Shown here one piece after another: positions 51,635 through 61,844 of a stretch of DNA of 64,000 nt. Within the stretch, counting starts at the first letter, position 1. Each line of letters opens with the position of its first letter. The translations under genes were made by a program, and so were the position numbers. The stretch spans positions 62,001 to 126,000 of the forward strand of contig NZ_PYGF01000004.1 in assembly GCF_003014575.1 (NCBI RefSeq), written 5' to 3'. Origin of the DNA: Cecembia rubra. GTDB lineage: Bacteria > Bacteroidota > Bacteroidia > Cytophagales > Cyclobacteriaceae. Below the pieces are notes generated by a model. It had not been told where the DNA came from, did no database searches, and was given only the letters and a program-made list of their open reading frames with translations.

Positions 51635-54600
51635 TTAGTTCAATTTGAAGTTTAAGTTAAATCCTATAGAGCGTGTTGGGGGCAAAGCAGTACCTTCTAT
51701 ACCAAAAAAGCCAATGTTTGATCCGAATTGGGCTTCTGGATCAATATTTTCAGCTTTCCTCCATAAGATTGCCAGATTTCTCGCAACAATAGAGGCCGTC
51801 AAGCCTTTAAAGACTGGAACAGAATTAAACACGGATGCAGGGAAGGTATATCCCAAGGTTAACTGACGAAGCTTGATAAAATCACCGTCAACAACACTTG
51901 TACTTGTTATGTTTTGAACAAGTGCCTGATAGTACCTTTCGGCTGGAGCAGTAAACTCTCCAGTAGTTACTCCCCCTTCTCTTCCAACTAAAGTGTTTTG
52001 GTGCAATCCACGGAAATAGGCATTAAATTCTGTGGCAGACAAGACTTTATTTCCAAAGTTGTAATCCACCAAAAATGAAAACCCTATTCCTTTATAATTA
52101 AATTCGTTATTCCAACCTCCATAATGAGTAGGAAGTACTGAACCCCAGTTTTTAAGTTCTCCGCGGACCGGCAGACCGTCTGCATTTACCACTATGTTGC
52201 CATTGGCATCGCGCTGATAATCAAAAGCTCTAATTTGAGGTCCTGGAAGTCCCGGAACGAAGGCTGTCACAGCATTTCCCAGCATCTGTCTGGTTTGACC
52301 GAGATTGATAGGAGTGTTTTCCAAGTTTGTGTTCAAAACTTCATTTCTGACATTAGTGAAATTTAAGGTTGATCTCCAAGTAAAGTTCCCTGTTTGAATA
52401 GGTGTACCTGAAACCATCAATTCCAAACCTCTATTGTTAACAGATCCAGTTGCTACTACTGCACTTGAGAAACCTGAAGAAATACTGGTTGTGGCAGGCA
52501 TGATCTCATTATTTGTGGTTTTTGTAAAATAGGCAACATCTAATGACAAGCGGTTTTTGAAGAAGACCAGATCAAAACCAACTTCTATTTCATCAGTAGT
52601 AAATGGTTTTAAGAAGAGGTTTGGCAAAGTAAGGGGGGAAGAACCAGCCGCAATACCATTAAATGTGTTCGCTGAACTGAAATAAAACTGGGTTTGATAA
52701 GCATCAAATGGCTCGCCACTTGTTACAGCGTAACTCGCCCTAAACTTTCCGAAATCCAATGCAGGAACCTTCAAGAATTTATCAAAAAGGAAAGCACCTG
52801 TAACTGATGGTGAGAAGATGCTGTTGTTGCCAATAGGCAAGGTACTGTAAACATCATACCGTCCAGTGGTAGTCAAGGTCAGGAAATCTTTATATCCCAA
52901 TCCAATAGAGTAAAAACCTGAAAGAACTTCCCTTTCATTGAAACCATATCCCCTGTTGAATACATCCACATTGAATGGAGAATATAATCCGGGGATTACA
53001 AATCGAGAACCTCCCACACTAACTTGTTCAAACCTGTTGTTTCGGAAAGTACCTCCCAACAAGCCATCAAAGGTAAGGTCATTGGTGATTTGAAACTCAG
53101 ATCCAAATATCGCATCGATATTTGTTTCTGATCTAGTGGACAATCCTCTTCCTCCAAGATTACCTCTTTGTTCCTGTGTATATGCTAAGCCTGTCGGTTC
53201 AACGTTGAAAAAATCATCATTTTGAACGTCATTACCAACCCGGAATAAAGCATAAGTTTTGGGTGTGAAATTATAACGAGCTGCCAAAGCCGAAATAGTT
53301 CTATTTCTTCCTCTGTCATTTATTCCATTGGCAGTAATGAAGTATGGGTTAGTCACGAAAATATCATCACTGAATACAATTTCTCTTCCATTTTCGTTGA
53401 ATCCGGGAGAAAAAATACTAGGACGGATATTTGGAGCTAGGAATAAAAAGTTATTAGGATTTCTTGGTCCATCACTCAAAAATGGAATATTGGTATTCTT
53501 TTGATCCAAATAATTGACCATTGCTGAAATATTCAATTTATCGGTGATGTTCTGATCCACATTTAGGTTGACACTTAACCTGTCCATACCACTATTTGGA
53601 ACAATAGAATTTGATCTTAAATCAGAAACTGACAACCTAAATGAACCATCATTACCAATCCCTTTTGAAACTGCCAAAGTATTGGTAACCAGTGTCCCGG
53701 TACGGTAAAAATCCAACCAGTTATCGCTGGCAGGCTCATACGGATATTGATTGCCATCAAAACCTATCACATTGCCACCCATTCTTTCTCCCCATGCAAA
53801 TCTGCCTGTGGTTTGTGCGTCTGTGGCAGTCTGAGGACGTCGTCCACCGGTACCCTGACCATACTGCTTCTGGAAATTGGTGAAGTCCATAGCCTGCTCT
53901 GTCATTAAGTTGAAATTATATGTCAGTGTCCAGTCACTGCCTCTTTTAGCCCCTTTTGTGGTGATCATAATCACACCATTGGATGCTCTTGCACCATACA
54001 ATGCAGAGGCAGCCTGCCCTTTCAGGACAGTCATGGATTCAATATCATCAGGGCTTAAATTACCTATCCCGTCACCGTTATCACTTCCACCCCATTGACC
54101 AGCAGACCCAAGCTGGGTATTGTCCATAGGTACACCATTAATGACAAACAAAGGAGATCCTGTACCAGAAATACTGGGAAGCCCCCTTAGAACTATGTTT
54201 GCCGTACCTTGTGGACCACTATTCGTTCCTCTGACTACAAGACCGGCTACCTGACCAGTAAGGGAGTTGGCCACATTGGGTTCACGGGCAAGATTCATTT
54301 GATCACCACCTACAGTAGTGACAGCATAACCAATCCTTTCCTTGTCCTTTGTCAATCCAAGTGCAGTTACAACAACTTCACCCAGAGCCGTTGCATCTTC
54401 CTGTAAAGTCAGATTCAGTTCTGTTCTGTTGCCAACTACTAATTCCTGGGTCTGAAAACCTATAAATGAAAAGACCAAAGTAGTGGAATTGGTTACTTGA
54501 ATTGAATACCTACCATCCAAATCAGTGGTAGTACCTGTATTAGTCTGCTTATCCAGGATATTCACCCCTGGAATCGGCTCACCGGAAGGGTCAGAAACCT

Positions 54601-54691
54601 TTCCGGACAAAACCCTGGTCTGTGCATTTGCTTGAAATTGAAAAACAATTGACAGAATCAGTGCTAGCATTAGTTGTAGAACTCTGTTCAT
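51635..54691 (-). CDS. SusC/RagA-family TonB-linked outer-membrane protein
   Basis: TonB-dependent outer-membrane transporter of 1018 residues. Signal peptide (to about FQANAQ), a carboxypeptidase-like regulatory domain (VLSGKVSDPSGEPIPGVNIL), a plug with LVIRGLPS-like LRGLPSISGTGSPLFVINGV and ASALYGARASNGVIMITTKG, then the beta barrel ending in Phe/Asn-rich strands. No N-terminal STN domain, so no sigma/anti-sigma signalling is implied. Substrate unknown; no glycoside hydrolase lies nearby. Confidence 0.96.
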   Translation of the reverse strand: MNRVLQLMLALILSIVFQFQANAQTRVLSGKVSDPSGEPIPGVNILDKQTNTGTTTDLDGRYSIQVTNSTTLVFSFIGFQTQELVVGNRTELNLTLQEDATALGEVVVTALGLTKDKERIGYAVTTVGGDQMNLAREPNVANSLTGQVAGLVVRGTNSGPQGTANIVLRGLPSISGTGSPLFVINGVPMDNTQLGSAGQWGGSDNGDGIGNLSPDDIESMTVLKGQAASALYGARASNGVIMITTKGAKRGSDWTLTYNFNLMTEQAMDFTNFQKQYGQGTGGRRPQTATDAQTTGRFAWGERMGGNVIGFDGNQYPYEPASDNWLDFYRTGTLVTNTLAVSKGIGNDGSFRLSVSDLRSNSIVPNSGMDRLSVNLNVDQNITDKLNISAMVNYLDQKNTNIPFLSDGPRNPNNFLFLAPNIRPSIFSPGFNENGREIVFSDDIFVTNPYFITANGINDRGRNRTISALAARYNFTPKTYALFRVGNDVQNDDFFNVEPTGLAYTQEQRGNLGGRGLSTRSETNIDAIFGSEFQITNDLTFDGLLGGTFRNNRFEQVSVGGSRFVIPGLYSPFNVDVFNRGYGFNEREVLSGFYSIGLGYKDFLTLTTTGRYDVYSTLPIGNNSIFSPSVTGAFLFDKFLKVPALDFGKFRASYAVTSGEPFDAYQTQFYFSSANTFNGIAAGSSPLTLPNLFLKPFTTDEIEVGFDLVFFKNRLSLDVAYFTKTTNNEIMPATTSISSGFSSAVVATGSVNNRGLELMVSGTPIQTGNFTWRSTLNFTNVRNEVLNTNLENTPINLGQTRQMLGNAVTAFVPGLPGPQIRAFDYQRDANGNIVVNADGLPVRGELKNWGSVLPTHYGGWNNEFNYKGIGFSFLVDYNFGNKVLSATEFNAYFRGLHQNTLVGREGGVTTGEFTAPAERYYQALVQNITSTSVVDGDFIKLRQLTLGYTFPASVFNSVPVFKGLTASIVARNLAILWRKAENIDPEAQFGSNIGFFGIEGTALPPTRSIGFNLNFKLN

Positions 54692-55152
54692 AGAATTTAT
54701 TGGGATTTAATTTAACTGGTTTCTCTTAAATAAGTCACGGCAGGCTTTCAAATCTAATTCATACTGCAAATAATTATATTTAATTCAATCTAAAATCTTC
54801 AAATTAAACAATCAAAGAATTTTATTATCCAAATAGATAAGTCCTCCAATTTAAATAAAAAAAATATCAAGATAAAACAATGTTCATTTTTTTTACTAAC
54901 TACACCAATTTTTACAATTTATTTTCTACTTGTAATATTCTTAAGCTATTTTTTTAAAAAACAGAATGAGGATTTGTAATTTTAATAAAAACACACTTAT
55001 TTATCTGAGGTTCTAATTAATGGAAACTCATTAAAAACGCACTTTTTGGAGCATGCGCGAATTGTAATAATGCCTTTATCCCAACAGGAAAGGATTTGAG
55101 AGATAAATTGAAAATAATTCTTTTGATTGTTACAAAAATTAGCCTGAAGGGC
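54692..55152. other. 461-base AT-rich regulatory spacer upstream of SusC
   Basis: Very AT-rich spacer. On the minus strand TAGATTTG at 54749-54756 fits TAnnTTTG and is a candidate -7 box about 60 bases before the SusC start; no -33 box is in place. The remainder (about 54780-55150) shows no ORF, terminator or clear operator. It separates SusC from the GMC oxidoreductase that is transcribed towards it. Confidence 0.4.
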
Positions 55153-56841
55153 TTAAATATCTCCTTTTTTCAATGCCTTTACAGCAAAATCAACCGCTCT
55201 TGCGGTCAAAGCCATATAGGTAATGGAAGGGTTTTGGGTACCTGTCGAGGTCATACAGGATCCATCCGTTACAAAAACATTTTTACAATGGTGCATTTGG
55301 TTCCATCCATTCAGCAAGGAAGTTTCTGGATCTCGTCCCATTCTCACTCCGCCCATTTCATGAATATCCAGCCCAGGTGCCTGTTTGCTGTCTGATTTAC
55401 GGATATTTGAACAGCCAGCCTTTTCAAGCATCGCAGTTCCTTGCTCAAAAAAATCATTTATTATCTTTTCATCATTTTCATCATAGTCCACCTTTATCTT
55501 AAGAAGAGGCATACCCCACTCATCCTTCTCAGACTCACTCAGGCTAACATAATTGTCAATTTTTGGAATAGTCTCTCCCTGCATCATCATAAAAACATGC
55601 CAAGGTCCAGGAAGGGAATTCCTCTCTTTAAACCCTGGCCCAAAGGATTCCTGGGGCTTTGCCCCCCAACCACTTCTTCCAGCAGAGTAAAAAGTCATAT
55701 ATCCCCTTAAAAAATCCATTTCTTGTTTTTTGACATTCCTAAAATTGGGCATCATCACAGCTGTGGGTCTCCTGCCGAAATAATAATTGTCCTCATAGCC
55801 TTCAAAATCGGCATATATATTTCCTCTATAATTATGAAAAGCAATGTATTTGCCCAAAAGACCATTATCATTACCTAGGCCATAGGGAAATCTTTGGGAT
55901 TGACTGTTCAAAAGAATTAAATTGGAATTGAGTGCCGCAGCATTTAGAAAAATGACTTTTGCATAATATTCTTTGGCCTCTTTGGTGACCCTATCAATGA
56001 CCCTTACTCCTGTAACTTTTTCTTTTTTATCGTCATAAATAATAGAATGGACTACAGAATCAGGCCTGACAATTAGGTTACCAGTTGCGGCAGCAGCAGG
56101 AAGGGTAGATGAATTTGAACTAAAATACGCACCAAATGGACAACCCCTATAACACTGATTTCTAGCCATACACTGGCCTCTGCCCTGTTGTAGATGATGG
56201 TCTTGGGGCTGGGTAAGATGCGCACATCTGCCAATCATCACATGCCTGTCTTTGAATTCTGAAATAATTCTGTCACGGATCACTTTCTCCACACAGTTCA
56301 TTTCCCATGCAGGCAAAAATTCCCCATCCGGAAGGGTCTCCACACCATCCTTGTTTCCACTTATCCCTACAAATCTTTCAACATAACTATACCAAGGAGC
56401 TAAATCTTCATACCTGATGGGCCAATCTACTGCAAAACCATCTCTTCCTGGGCCTTCAAAATCATATTTGCTCCAACGCTGCGTCTGCCGGGCCCAAATC
56501 AATGACTTACCCCCAACCTGATATCCTCTTACCCAATCAAAGGGTTTTTCCTGAATATAGGGATGTTCCTTATCCCGAACGAAAAAATGAGCAGTATCTT
56601 CTTTGTAAGCATAACACCTGTTTACTACAGGATTCTCAAGCTTATCGGTCAATGGTATCCTATTCCGATGCGGCATTTCCCAAGGGTCAGAAAGCATAGT
56701 AGGGTAATCTGCTTTATGCTCAACATTTCTGCCGCGCTCCAAAACAAGGGTCTTCAAACCCTTCTCACACAATTCCTTTGCAGCCCAGCCCCCGCTAATC
56801 CCTGAACCTATTACTATGGCATCAAAATTACGGGTATCCAT
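55153..56841 (-). CDS. GMC-family oxidoreductase with iron-sulfur cysteine motif
   Basis: Glucose-methanol-choline oxidoreductase of 562 residues. FAD fold IVIGSGISGGWAAKEL (10-25); catalytic H494 in DIHEMGGVRMG and N537 in STGTQNPSITYMAL. A Cys cluster at C224, C230 and C234 (GQCMARNQCYRGCPFGA) resembles the [3Fe-4S] site of FAD glucose dehydrogenase alpha subunits and glucoside 3-dehydrogenases. The usual small partner (gluconate 2-dehydrogenase subunit 3 type, Tat-exported) is absent here. It follows the permease gene after one base. Confidence 0.9.
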   Translation of the reverse strand: MDTRNFDAIVIGSGISGGWAAKELCEKGLKTLVLERGRNVEHKADYPTMLSDPWEMPHRNRIPLTDKLENPVVNRCYAYKEDTAHFFVRDKEHPYIQEKPFDWVRGYQVGGKSLIWARQTQRWSKYDFEGPGRDGFAVDWPIRYEDLAPWYSYVERFVGISGNKDGVETLPDGEFLPAWEMNCVEKVIRDRIISEFKDRHVMIGRCAHLTQPQDHHLQQGRGQCMARNQCYRGCPFGAYFSSNSSTLPAAAATGNLIVRPDSVVHSIIYDDKKEKVTGVRVIDRVTKEAKEYYAKVIFLNAAALNSNLILLNSQSQRFPYGLGNDNGLLGKYIAFHNYRGNIYADFEGYEDNYYFGRRPTAVMMPNFRNVKKQEMDFLRGYMTFYSAGRSGWGAKPQESFGPGFKERNSLPGPWHVFMMMQGETIPKIDNYVSLSESEKDEWGMPLLKIKVDYDENDEKIINDFFEQGTAMLEKAGCSNIRKSDSKQAPGLDIHEMGGVRMGRDPETSLLNGWNQMHHCKNVFVTDGSCMTSTGTQNPSITYMALTARAVDFAVKALKKGDI

Positions 56842-56842
56842 T

Positions 56843-58087
56843 TTATTCGTATCTAAGTGATTCTATTGGATCTAATTTGCTTGCCTTTCTCGCTGGAAAA
56901 TACCCTGATGCAAGCCCAACAAAAATACAAATGACAAATGCTACCATAATCCAAATCCAGGGAATTAAAAACCCACCCGGGCCTATGGCATTCGCTACGA
57001 TATTTCCAATTCCGATCCCCAATAATACACCTAAAATTCCTCCTATGATGCAGATAACAATCGCTTCTATCAAGAATTGTTGCCTGATCCTTAAAGGAGT
57101 GGCCCCCAAAGCTTTTCTAATTCCGATCTCCCTGGTTCTCTCTGTTACTGATACCATCATGATATTCATCAATCCAATAGCCGCACCCAATAAAGTGATA
57201 AATCCAATAGTGAAACCGCCTATCCTAAGGTATCCTGCCACCTCCTCAAGACTCTCTCCTACCGATCGGCTTTTTACTATCTCAAAAGAATCTTCTTCAC
57301 CCACCCTATCTTGTCTGATTTTGCGCATAATACCTGTAGCCTGACCCATTTCATAATCTAATTTAAGAGGATCAGAACCACTCACTGTGACGGTATATCG
57401 AAATGTACCTCTGCTATCCAATCGGCTTGCATTTTCAATAGGGATAAAAATCGCCCGGTCCGGTCCAGGACCTCCACCCACACTTCCCTGTTTTTCTAGA
57501 ATTCCCACAATAGTATACCTTCTTCCAAATACAGTTATATAGTCATTGAGAGGATCTTCATCCTTTCCAAACAAGGATTCAATGACATCCGTACCTATTA
57601 CACATACACCGTTTCCATATTGGACCTCAGTTGCACTAAAATTCCTTCCTTTTTCTATTTTGATACCTTTGATATTAAAATATAGGTCATCAGCACCTGT
57701 AATCCTCACATTGGGATTGGTCTTTTTGGAACCTCTCTTTACTTCTGCAGCTCCGGTGACAGTGGAAAAAATAGTGGATGGTGCTATAGAATTAAATTCT
57801 TCCTGAAATTTTACTGCCTCTCTATATTTTAAATTGGGATAAATCTTTTCTGATTTCCCTTCCTGTACTGCCGCTCCACCAGATGTCCCACGGGATCTTA
57901 CATCAAAATTACTTGCACCCAAACCCGAAAAACTCTCTTCTATCTGAGCCTTGATGCCATCAATAGCTGTAAGCATACCAACAAGTGAAGTAATGCCAAT
58001 TGCAATAATGGTTCCCGTAAGGATGGTTCTCAACAAATTCACCTTTACTGACTTGAGCGCCTCCTTAATATTTTCGACCAAATTCAT
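56843..58087 (-). CDS. MacB/FtsX-type ABC transporter permease
   Basis: Permease of 414 residues with the MacB architecture: helix at about 20-45, a MacB_PCD periplasmic domain to about 275, three helices and the FtsX end PARKASKLDPIESLRYE. The conserved cytoplasmic VSVTERTREIGIRKALGAT is present. One base separates it from the GMC gene, so they share a transcript although no functional link is known. No ATPase or membrane-fusion gene is nearby. Confidence 0.9.
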   Translation of the reverse strand: MNLVENIKEALKSVKVNLLRTILTGTIIAIGITSLVGMLTAIDGIKAQIEESFSGLGASNFDVRSRGTSGGAAVQEGKSEKIYPNLKYREAVKFQEEFNSIAPSTIFSTVTGAAEVKRGSKKTNPNVRITGADDLYFNIKGIKIEKGRNFSATEVQYGNGVCVIGTDVIESLFGKDEDPLNDYITVFGRRYTIVGILEKQGSVGGGPGPDRAIFIPIENASRLDSRGTFRYTVTVSGSDPLKLDYEMGQATGIMRKIRQDRVGEEDSFEIVKSRSVGESLEEVAGYLRIGGFTIGFITLLGAAIGLMNIMMVSVTERTREIGIRKALGATPLRIRQQFLIEAIVICIIGGILGVLLGIGIGNIVANAIGPGGFLIPWIWIMVAFVICIFVGLASGYFPARKASKLDPIESLRYE

Positions 58088-58200
58088 AAACTGTACGAAA
58101 TAGAACGGTTTAATTTAAAAATCAACCTAAACGACATTAATATTACTCAAGTATTCTGAAAAAATAAGGGAATACTTAAATTTTTCTACTCCCGGCTTTT

Positions 58201-58812
58201 TCAGTGCATTCTATCACCCCTCAACTCCAGGCCTTCCAAAACTTCTGCCTCATATGCCAACCACTCCTTCCAACGCGCATTTACTTTCTCCTTATCATAT
58301 AAATTTCTCGCCAACTCAATGAAATTAACATAATGTCCTGCTTCTGAAACCATCAATTCATAATAGAATTTTTTAAGTTCCTCATCCTGAATATGCAGGG
58401 AAAGTAATTTAAACCTTTCACAGCTCCTTGCCTCAATCAAAGCATTCATCAAAAGATATTCAGTAAGTTGTTGTTCCCTACTGCCTCCCTTTTTCACAAA
58501 CTGGGAAAGTTTAACTACATATTCATCTTTGCGTGGCTTCCCCAATGGATAACCCCTTTTCTTTAGATGCTCCATTACCCTCTCAAAATGACCCCATTCT
58601 TCAGCTACAACTGGCGTCAGGGTATTTACAACCTCTTCAAAATCAAAGAAGTTAACAATAAGTGAAATACATGAAGAGGCCGCCTTCTGCTCACAATAGG
58701 CATGATCTACCAATATATCCTCAATATTCATTCCCGCTATATTCACCCACCTAGGATCAGTGGGTAACTGCAGATGTAACATTTTCTGCCTCGTACTTTC
58801 TTCCCAACTCAT
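58201..58812 (-). CDS. miaE: tRNA-(ms2io6A)-hydroxylase MiaE
   Basis: Non-haem diiron monooxygenase of 203 residues, ferritin-like fold, that hydroxylates the isopentenyl group of ms2i6A37 in tRNA. Iron ligands are expected in DHAYCEQKAAS, VAEEWGHFERVM, IEARSCERF and MVSEAGHYVNF. It is downstream of the porin gene with a 3-base gap and may be its operon partner. The family call is firm. Confidence 0.9.
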   Translation of the reverse strand: MSWEESTRQKMLHLQLPTDPRWVNIAGMNIEDILVDHAYCEQKAASSCISLIVNFFDFEEVVNTLTPVVAEEWGHFERVMEHLKKRGYPLGKPRKDEYVVKLSQFVKKGGSREQQLTEYLLMNALIEARSCERFKLLSLHIQDEELKKFYYELMVSEAGHYVNFIELARNLYDKEKVNARWKEWLAYEAEVLEGLELRGDRMH

Positions 58813-58815
58813 AAG

Positions 58816-60786
58816 TCAATCAAACAAAGGCCAACTTATTCCAATATCCAAACTTCTCCTCAATCCGGTAAAGTAAGGCGTAACGAAATAACCCGGCTGG
58901 TTCATCATATTTATATTCAAATGATTCATCCTTAGCAAAATCCTTGTTCTTTGTATTCTGGCATTTAAAAAAAAGTCTAAAACCGGGTAGGCAAAGACAT
59001 TGAAATCATTCTGCAAAAAAAACTGCTGCATAGAAGGATTATAATTGAAAGCAAAATAATCACTTCTATACCTTCCCTCTAAGCCAATTTGCACAAATAG
59101 ATTTTCATTGAACATTGGACTGTCAAAATAAATCCTTGTATTAAGAACAAGTTCTGGGATCCTAAAATTATCAGCCCCATCACCAGACAGGAGCGTATAG
59201 TATGCCTCGGATTCCCAAAATAGCTTCTTACGGAAATTGAACATGGATTTAACACCCGGAATCAACATAAAAGCCTCTCCACTTGCCTGACTTGCCTGTT
59301 GCTCCTCATTAAAATAAACAAAATTGTTGACCCTGTTGATGGCCAGATTTGGTCTAAATGCCCAGCTTGAAAAGTCCAACTTCATTACTCCTTTTATCTG
59401 ATCTACACCAATATTACTGAAATCATTCTCCCATTGATGGTGATTGCCTGCATACATCATCTGCATCGAAGTGGGTTTGTATAAGGCCTTGGTATAAGAT
59501 GCTTCCAACCATGGTGAAACAAAAAGTCCTTTGATTCGGAATGCGCCAGGTATCAAGTATTCCCCTTCTGCCTCAAAGCTCCATTGGTCATTGATTTGCC
59601 CCCTTAAAGCACCACCTAGAAAAAGTTCATTGAACCGGTTGGGCGAATCAAAAGCAGGACTTGCCATATTTCCGCTCCTGAACCTTAAGTATGCATTATA
59701 ATAAAGTGGGCCAATATCACCCTTAAATCCTGCTTCATTTCTCCATTCCCTAAACGCATTGAGGTTCAATGTTGTATCATTGTCATTAAACCGCTCCGGG
59801 TTGAATAAATTGAAGAACACAGAATCTGCTGTATTAAGATTTGAAAAAAAGAACACTTCTTGCTTCTTTCTATCAAGAATATGATAAACCTGCCACCCTT
59901 TGACCAGTTCAAATTCATGGTATAAGTGTAATTCTTGCCTCAGATCATTCACCCTGGAATTCCTCAGCCAGACCTTCGCATCTTCATAGGCAAAGAGAAT
60001 AGAATTTTCGTCTATTTCAGGTGGAACAATCCCTCCCTGTTCCCTTACCTTATGCTTCATCCTGGAAAAATTTGCCAAAAGGAAATATTTCTCGTTTTCG
60101 GAACGGTAATTGGTGTGAAATGAGTAGCTGTTTTGTTCCGCAAAATTATCATCCCTAGCATTGGGATTGAGGGTTTTCCTTGCCCTTATGGTGCTGAGGT
60201 TAAAGCCGACATTCCAACGGGGATTCACATTTCTAGCAAATACCAAATCCAGAAGATTCCTGTTTCCTCCTCCCCAAAAAGCGTTCATCTGACTGAAAGG
60301 AGACTTAGTGTCATAGTACTTAATACTATCAGATGAATTATAATATAGGTCATAGACATGAAAACCTGAAGTGACACCTATCATTCGGGGAACCTCATAA
60401 AATATTGGGATAGCCGCACTACCAACATTTCCAAGATCCTGATACAGCCAGCCTGATTTTGCTACTGGTTCATAGTAATGGAAATTATTTAGAACTGTAT
60501 CAATCTCATATTTTTTGACCCGATTCCTTTTGACATCTTTTTCAAAAAAATACAGGGAAGTCTTTGGACCAAAAACCATTTTGGTAGAATCATCAATCAG
60601 CTTCTTCCTGCCTCCTTGCTCGCCTTGCCCCTCCTGTCCCGGATCGACCAGCTGCCTTTCTCGTGGCGCACCCGGAGGAACCTGCTGTCCTTGATTGGGT
60701 AGAGGCCTATTGGGAAATTGGGCCAGGACATCAATAAGCCCCACCCAAATCAAAAAAAGAAATAAAATAGAAACTTTTAATCTCAC
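58816..60786 (-). CDS. Putative porin
   Basis: Outer-membrane beta-barrel protein of 656 residues of the Bacteroidota putative porin family (DUF4289-like). Signal peptide to about VLAQ (residue 23), then a Pro/Gln/Gly-rich linker (25-60), then a long barrel-like region with alternating aromatic strands and a final RRSLDIGISWPLFD. A characteristic family block is YHYYEPVAKSGWLYQDLGN-like NFHYYEPVAKSGWLYQDLG. It is 4 bases after lpxK and 3 bases before miaE. Confidence 0.83.
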   Translation of the reverse strand: MRLKVSILFLFLIWVGLIDVLAQFPNRPLPNQGQQVPPGAPRERQLVDPGQEGQGEQGGRKKLIDDSTKMVFGPKTSLYFFEKDVKRNRVKKYEIDTVLNNFHYYEPVAKSGWLYQDLGNVGSAAIPIFYEVPRMIGVTSGFHVYDLYYNSSDSIKYYDTKSPFSQMNAFWGGGNRNLLDLVFARNVNPRWNVGFNLSTIRARKTLNPNARDDNFAEQNSYSFHTNYRSENEKYFLLANFSRMKHKVREQGGIVPPEIDENSILFAYEDAKVWLRNSRVNDLRQELHLYHEFELVKGWQVYHILDRKKQEVFFFSNLNTADSVFFNLFNPERFNDNDTTLNLNAFREWRNEAGFKGDIGPLYYNAYLRFRSGNMASPAFDSPNRFNELFLGGALRGQINDQWSFEAEGEYLIPGAFRIKGLFVSPWLEASYTKALYKPTSMQMMYAGNHHQWENDFSNIGVDQIKGVMKLDFSSWAFRPNLAINRVNNFVYFNEEQQASQASGEAFMLIPGVKSMFNFRKKLFWESEAYYTLLSGDGADNFRIPELVLNTRIYFDSPMFNENLFVQIGLEGRYRSDYFAFNYNPSMQQFFLQNDFNVFAYPVLDFFLNARIQRTRILLRMNHLNINMMNQPGYFVTPYFTGLRRSLDIGISWPLFD

Positions 60787-60790
60787 TGAG

Positions 60791-61831
60791 CTATGCTTTA
60801 TTGGCTACAATTTGATTCAATTTATCTTTCAGCCAATCCAAAATCTCACTATCAAGCTGAACCTGAATGGGCAGGACAAAAATCGGAATTTCTGACAAAT
60901 ATTTTTGGAATGCTTCATTTTTAAGTTTTGCCGCATCCTTTTCGGTAGTCAAGACCATACAATTCTCCCTTGATTTGGCTAGTTGTTGGATTCTTAAAAC
61001 GTCTGAAACTTTATAGTAGTAATGATCGCCAAAACTTAATCTTTCAACTACCTTATAACTTTTAGATACTTCTTGGTAAAGTAATCTGTCATTTGCTATT
61101 CCCGAAACCAAAATTACATTTTTATTTTCTTCAAAGGATTCACCAAATAGTGGAAACGGCTTTCCATATCTTATTCCAGCGAATGCAATTTTCCCTTTAG
61201 TGTATTTACAAATGGTTTCACGATACCGGTTTTTTACTTCCTCCGAAACCCCGGCAGGGGTTTTGGTTACGATTACCAAGTCTGCCCTGTCAGCACCTTT
61301 GGGATCTTCCCTTAAGGTACCTAATGGCAATATACTGTCTTCAAAAAAAGGTTTTTGATAGGTAGTGAGCAAAATATTGATATCTCCTTTGACATATCGG
61401 TGTTGAAAGGCATCATCCAAAAGGATCAAATTGGTTTCAGGCCGCAAGGAAATTATTTTAGAAATCGCCTTCACCCTGTCCTCACCTACAGCCACAGTTA
61501 GGCATTTCCCATATTTTGAAAAAATCTGGAAAGGCTCATCTCCAAGCTCATCGGGTCCCATATGGACCTCTCCGATTAAGAAACCTCTTGATTTCCTTCC
61601 ATAACCTCTGCTTAATGTAGCAAGTTGAAAATCATCTTTCAAGTACTCAATCAGGAGTTCTACCATAGGCGTCTTACCAGAACCTCCTACATTGAGATTG
61701 CCAACCACTATGGTAGGGACGGAAAAAGAAATACTCTTTTTTAGACCCTTGTCAAATAATCTGTTGCGCAGAGCAGTCACTCCTCCGTAAAGTAAAGCAA
61801 AGGGATATAAAAGTGGATCGTACCAGCGCAT
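60791..61831 (-). CDS. lpxK: Tetraacyldisaccharide 4'-kinase LpxK
   Basis: Inner-membrane-associated kinase of lipid A synthesis, 346 residues, adding the 4'-phosphate to make lipid IVA. The P-loop is GNLNVGGSGKTP (44-55), preceded by the membrane-associated N-terminal helix (LLYPFALLYGGVTALRN). ILLDDAFQHRYVK and LTTEKDAAKL are also typical. First gene of the lpxK-porin-miaE block and divergent from the Nif3-like gene. Confidence 0.95.
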   Translation of the reverse strand: MRWYDPLLYPFALLYGGVTALRNRLFDKGLKKSISFSVPTIVVGNLNVGGSGKTPMVELLIEYLKDDFQLATLSRGYGRKSRGFLIGEVHMGPDELGDEPFQIFSKYGKCLTVAVGEDRVKAISKIISLRPETNLILLDDAFQHRYVKGDINILLTTYQKPFFEDSILPLGTLREDPKGADRADLVIVTKTPAGVSEEVKNRYRETICKYTKGKIAFAGIRYGKPFPLFGESFEENKNVILVSGIANDRLLYQEVSKSYKVVERLSFGDHYYYKVSDVLRIQQLAKSRENCMVLTTEKDAAKLKNEAFQKYLSEIPIFVLPIQVQLDSEILDWLKDKLNQIVANKA

Positions 61832-61844
61832 TCGCTAATTTTCT

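Noticed and set aside
58149-58177. AAGTATTC/GAATACTT inverted repeat between the permease and miaE
   Set aside because: It lacks a U-tract and a clear regulator; too common in AT-rich DNA to claim.
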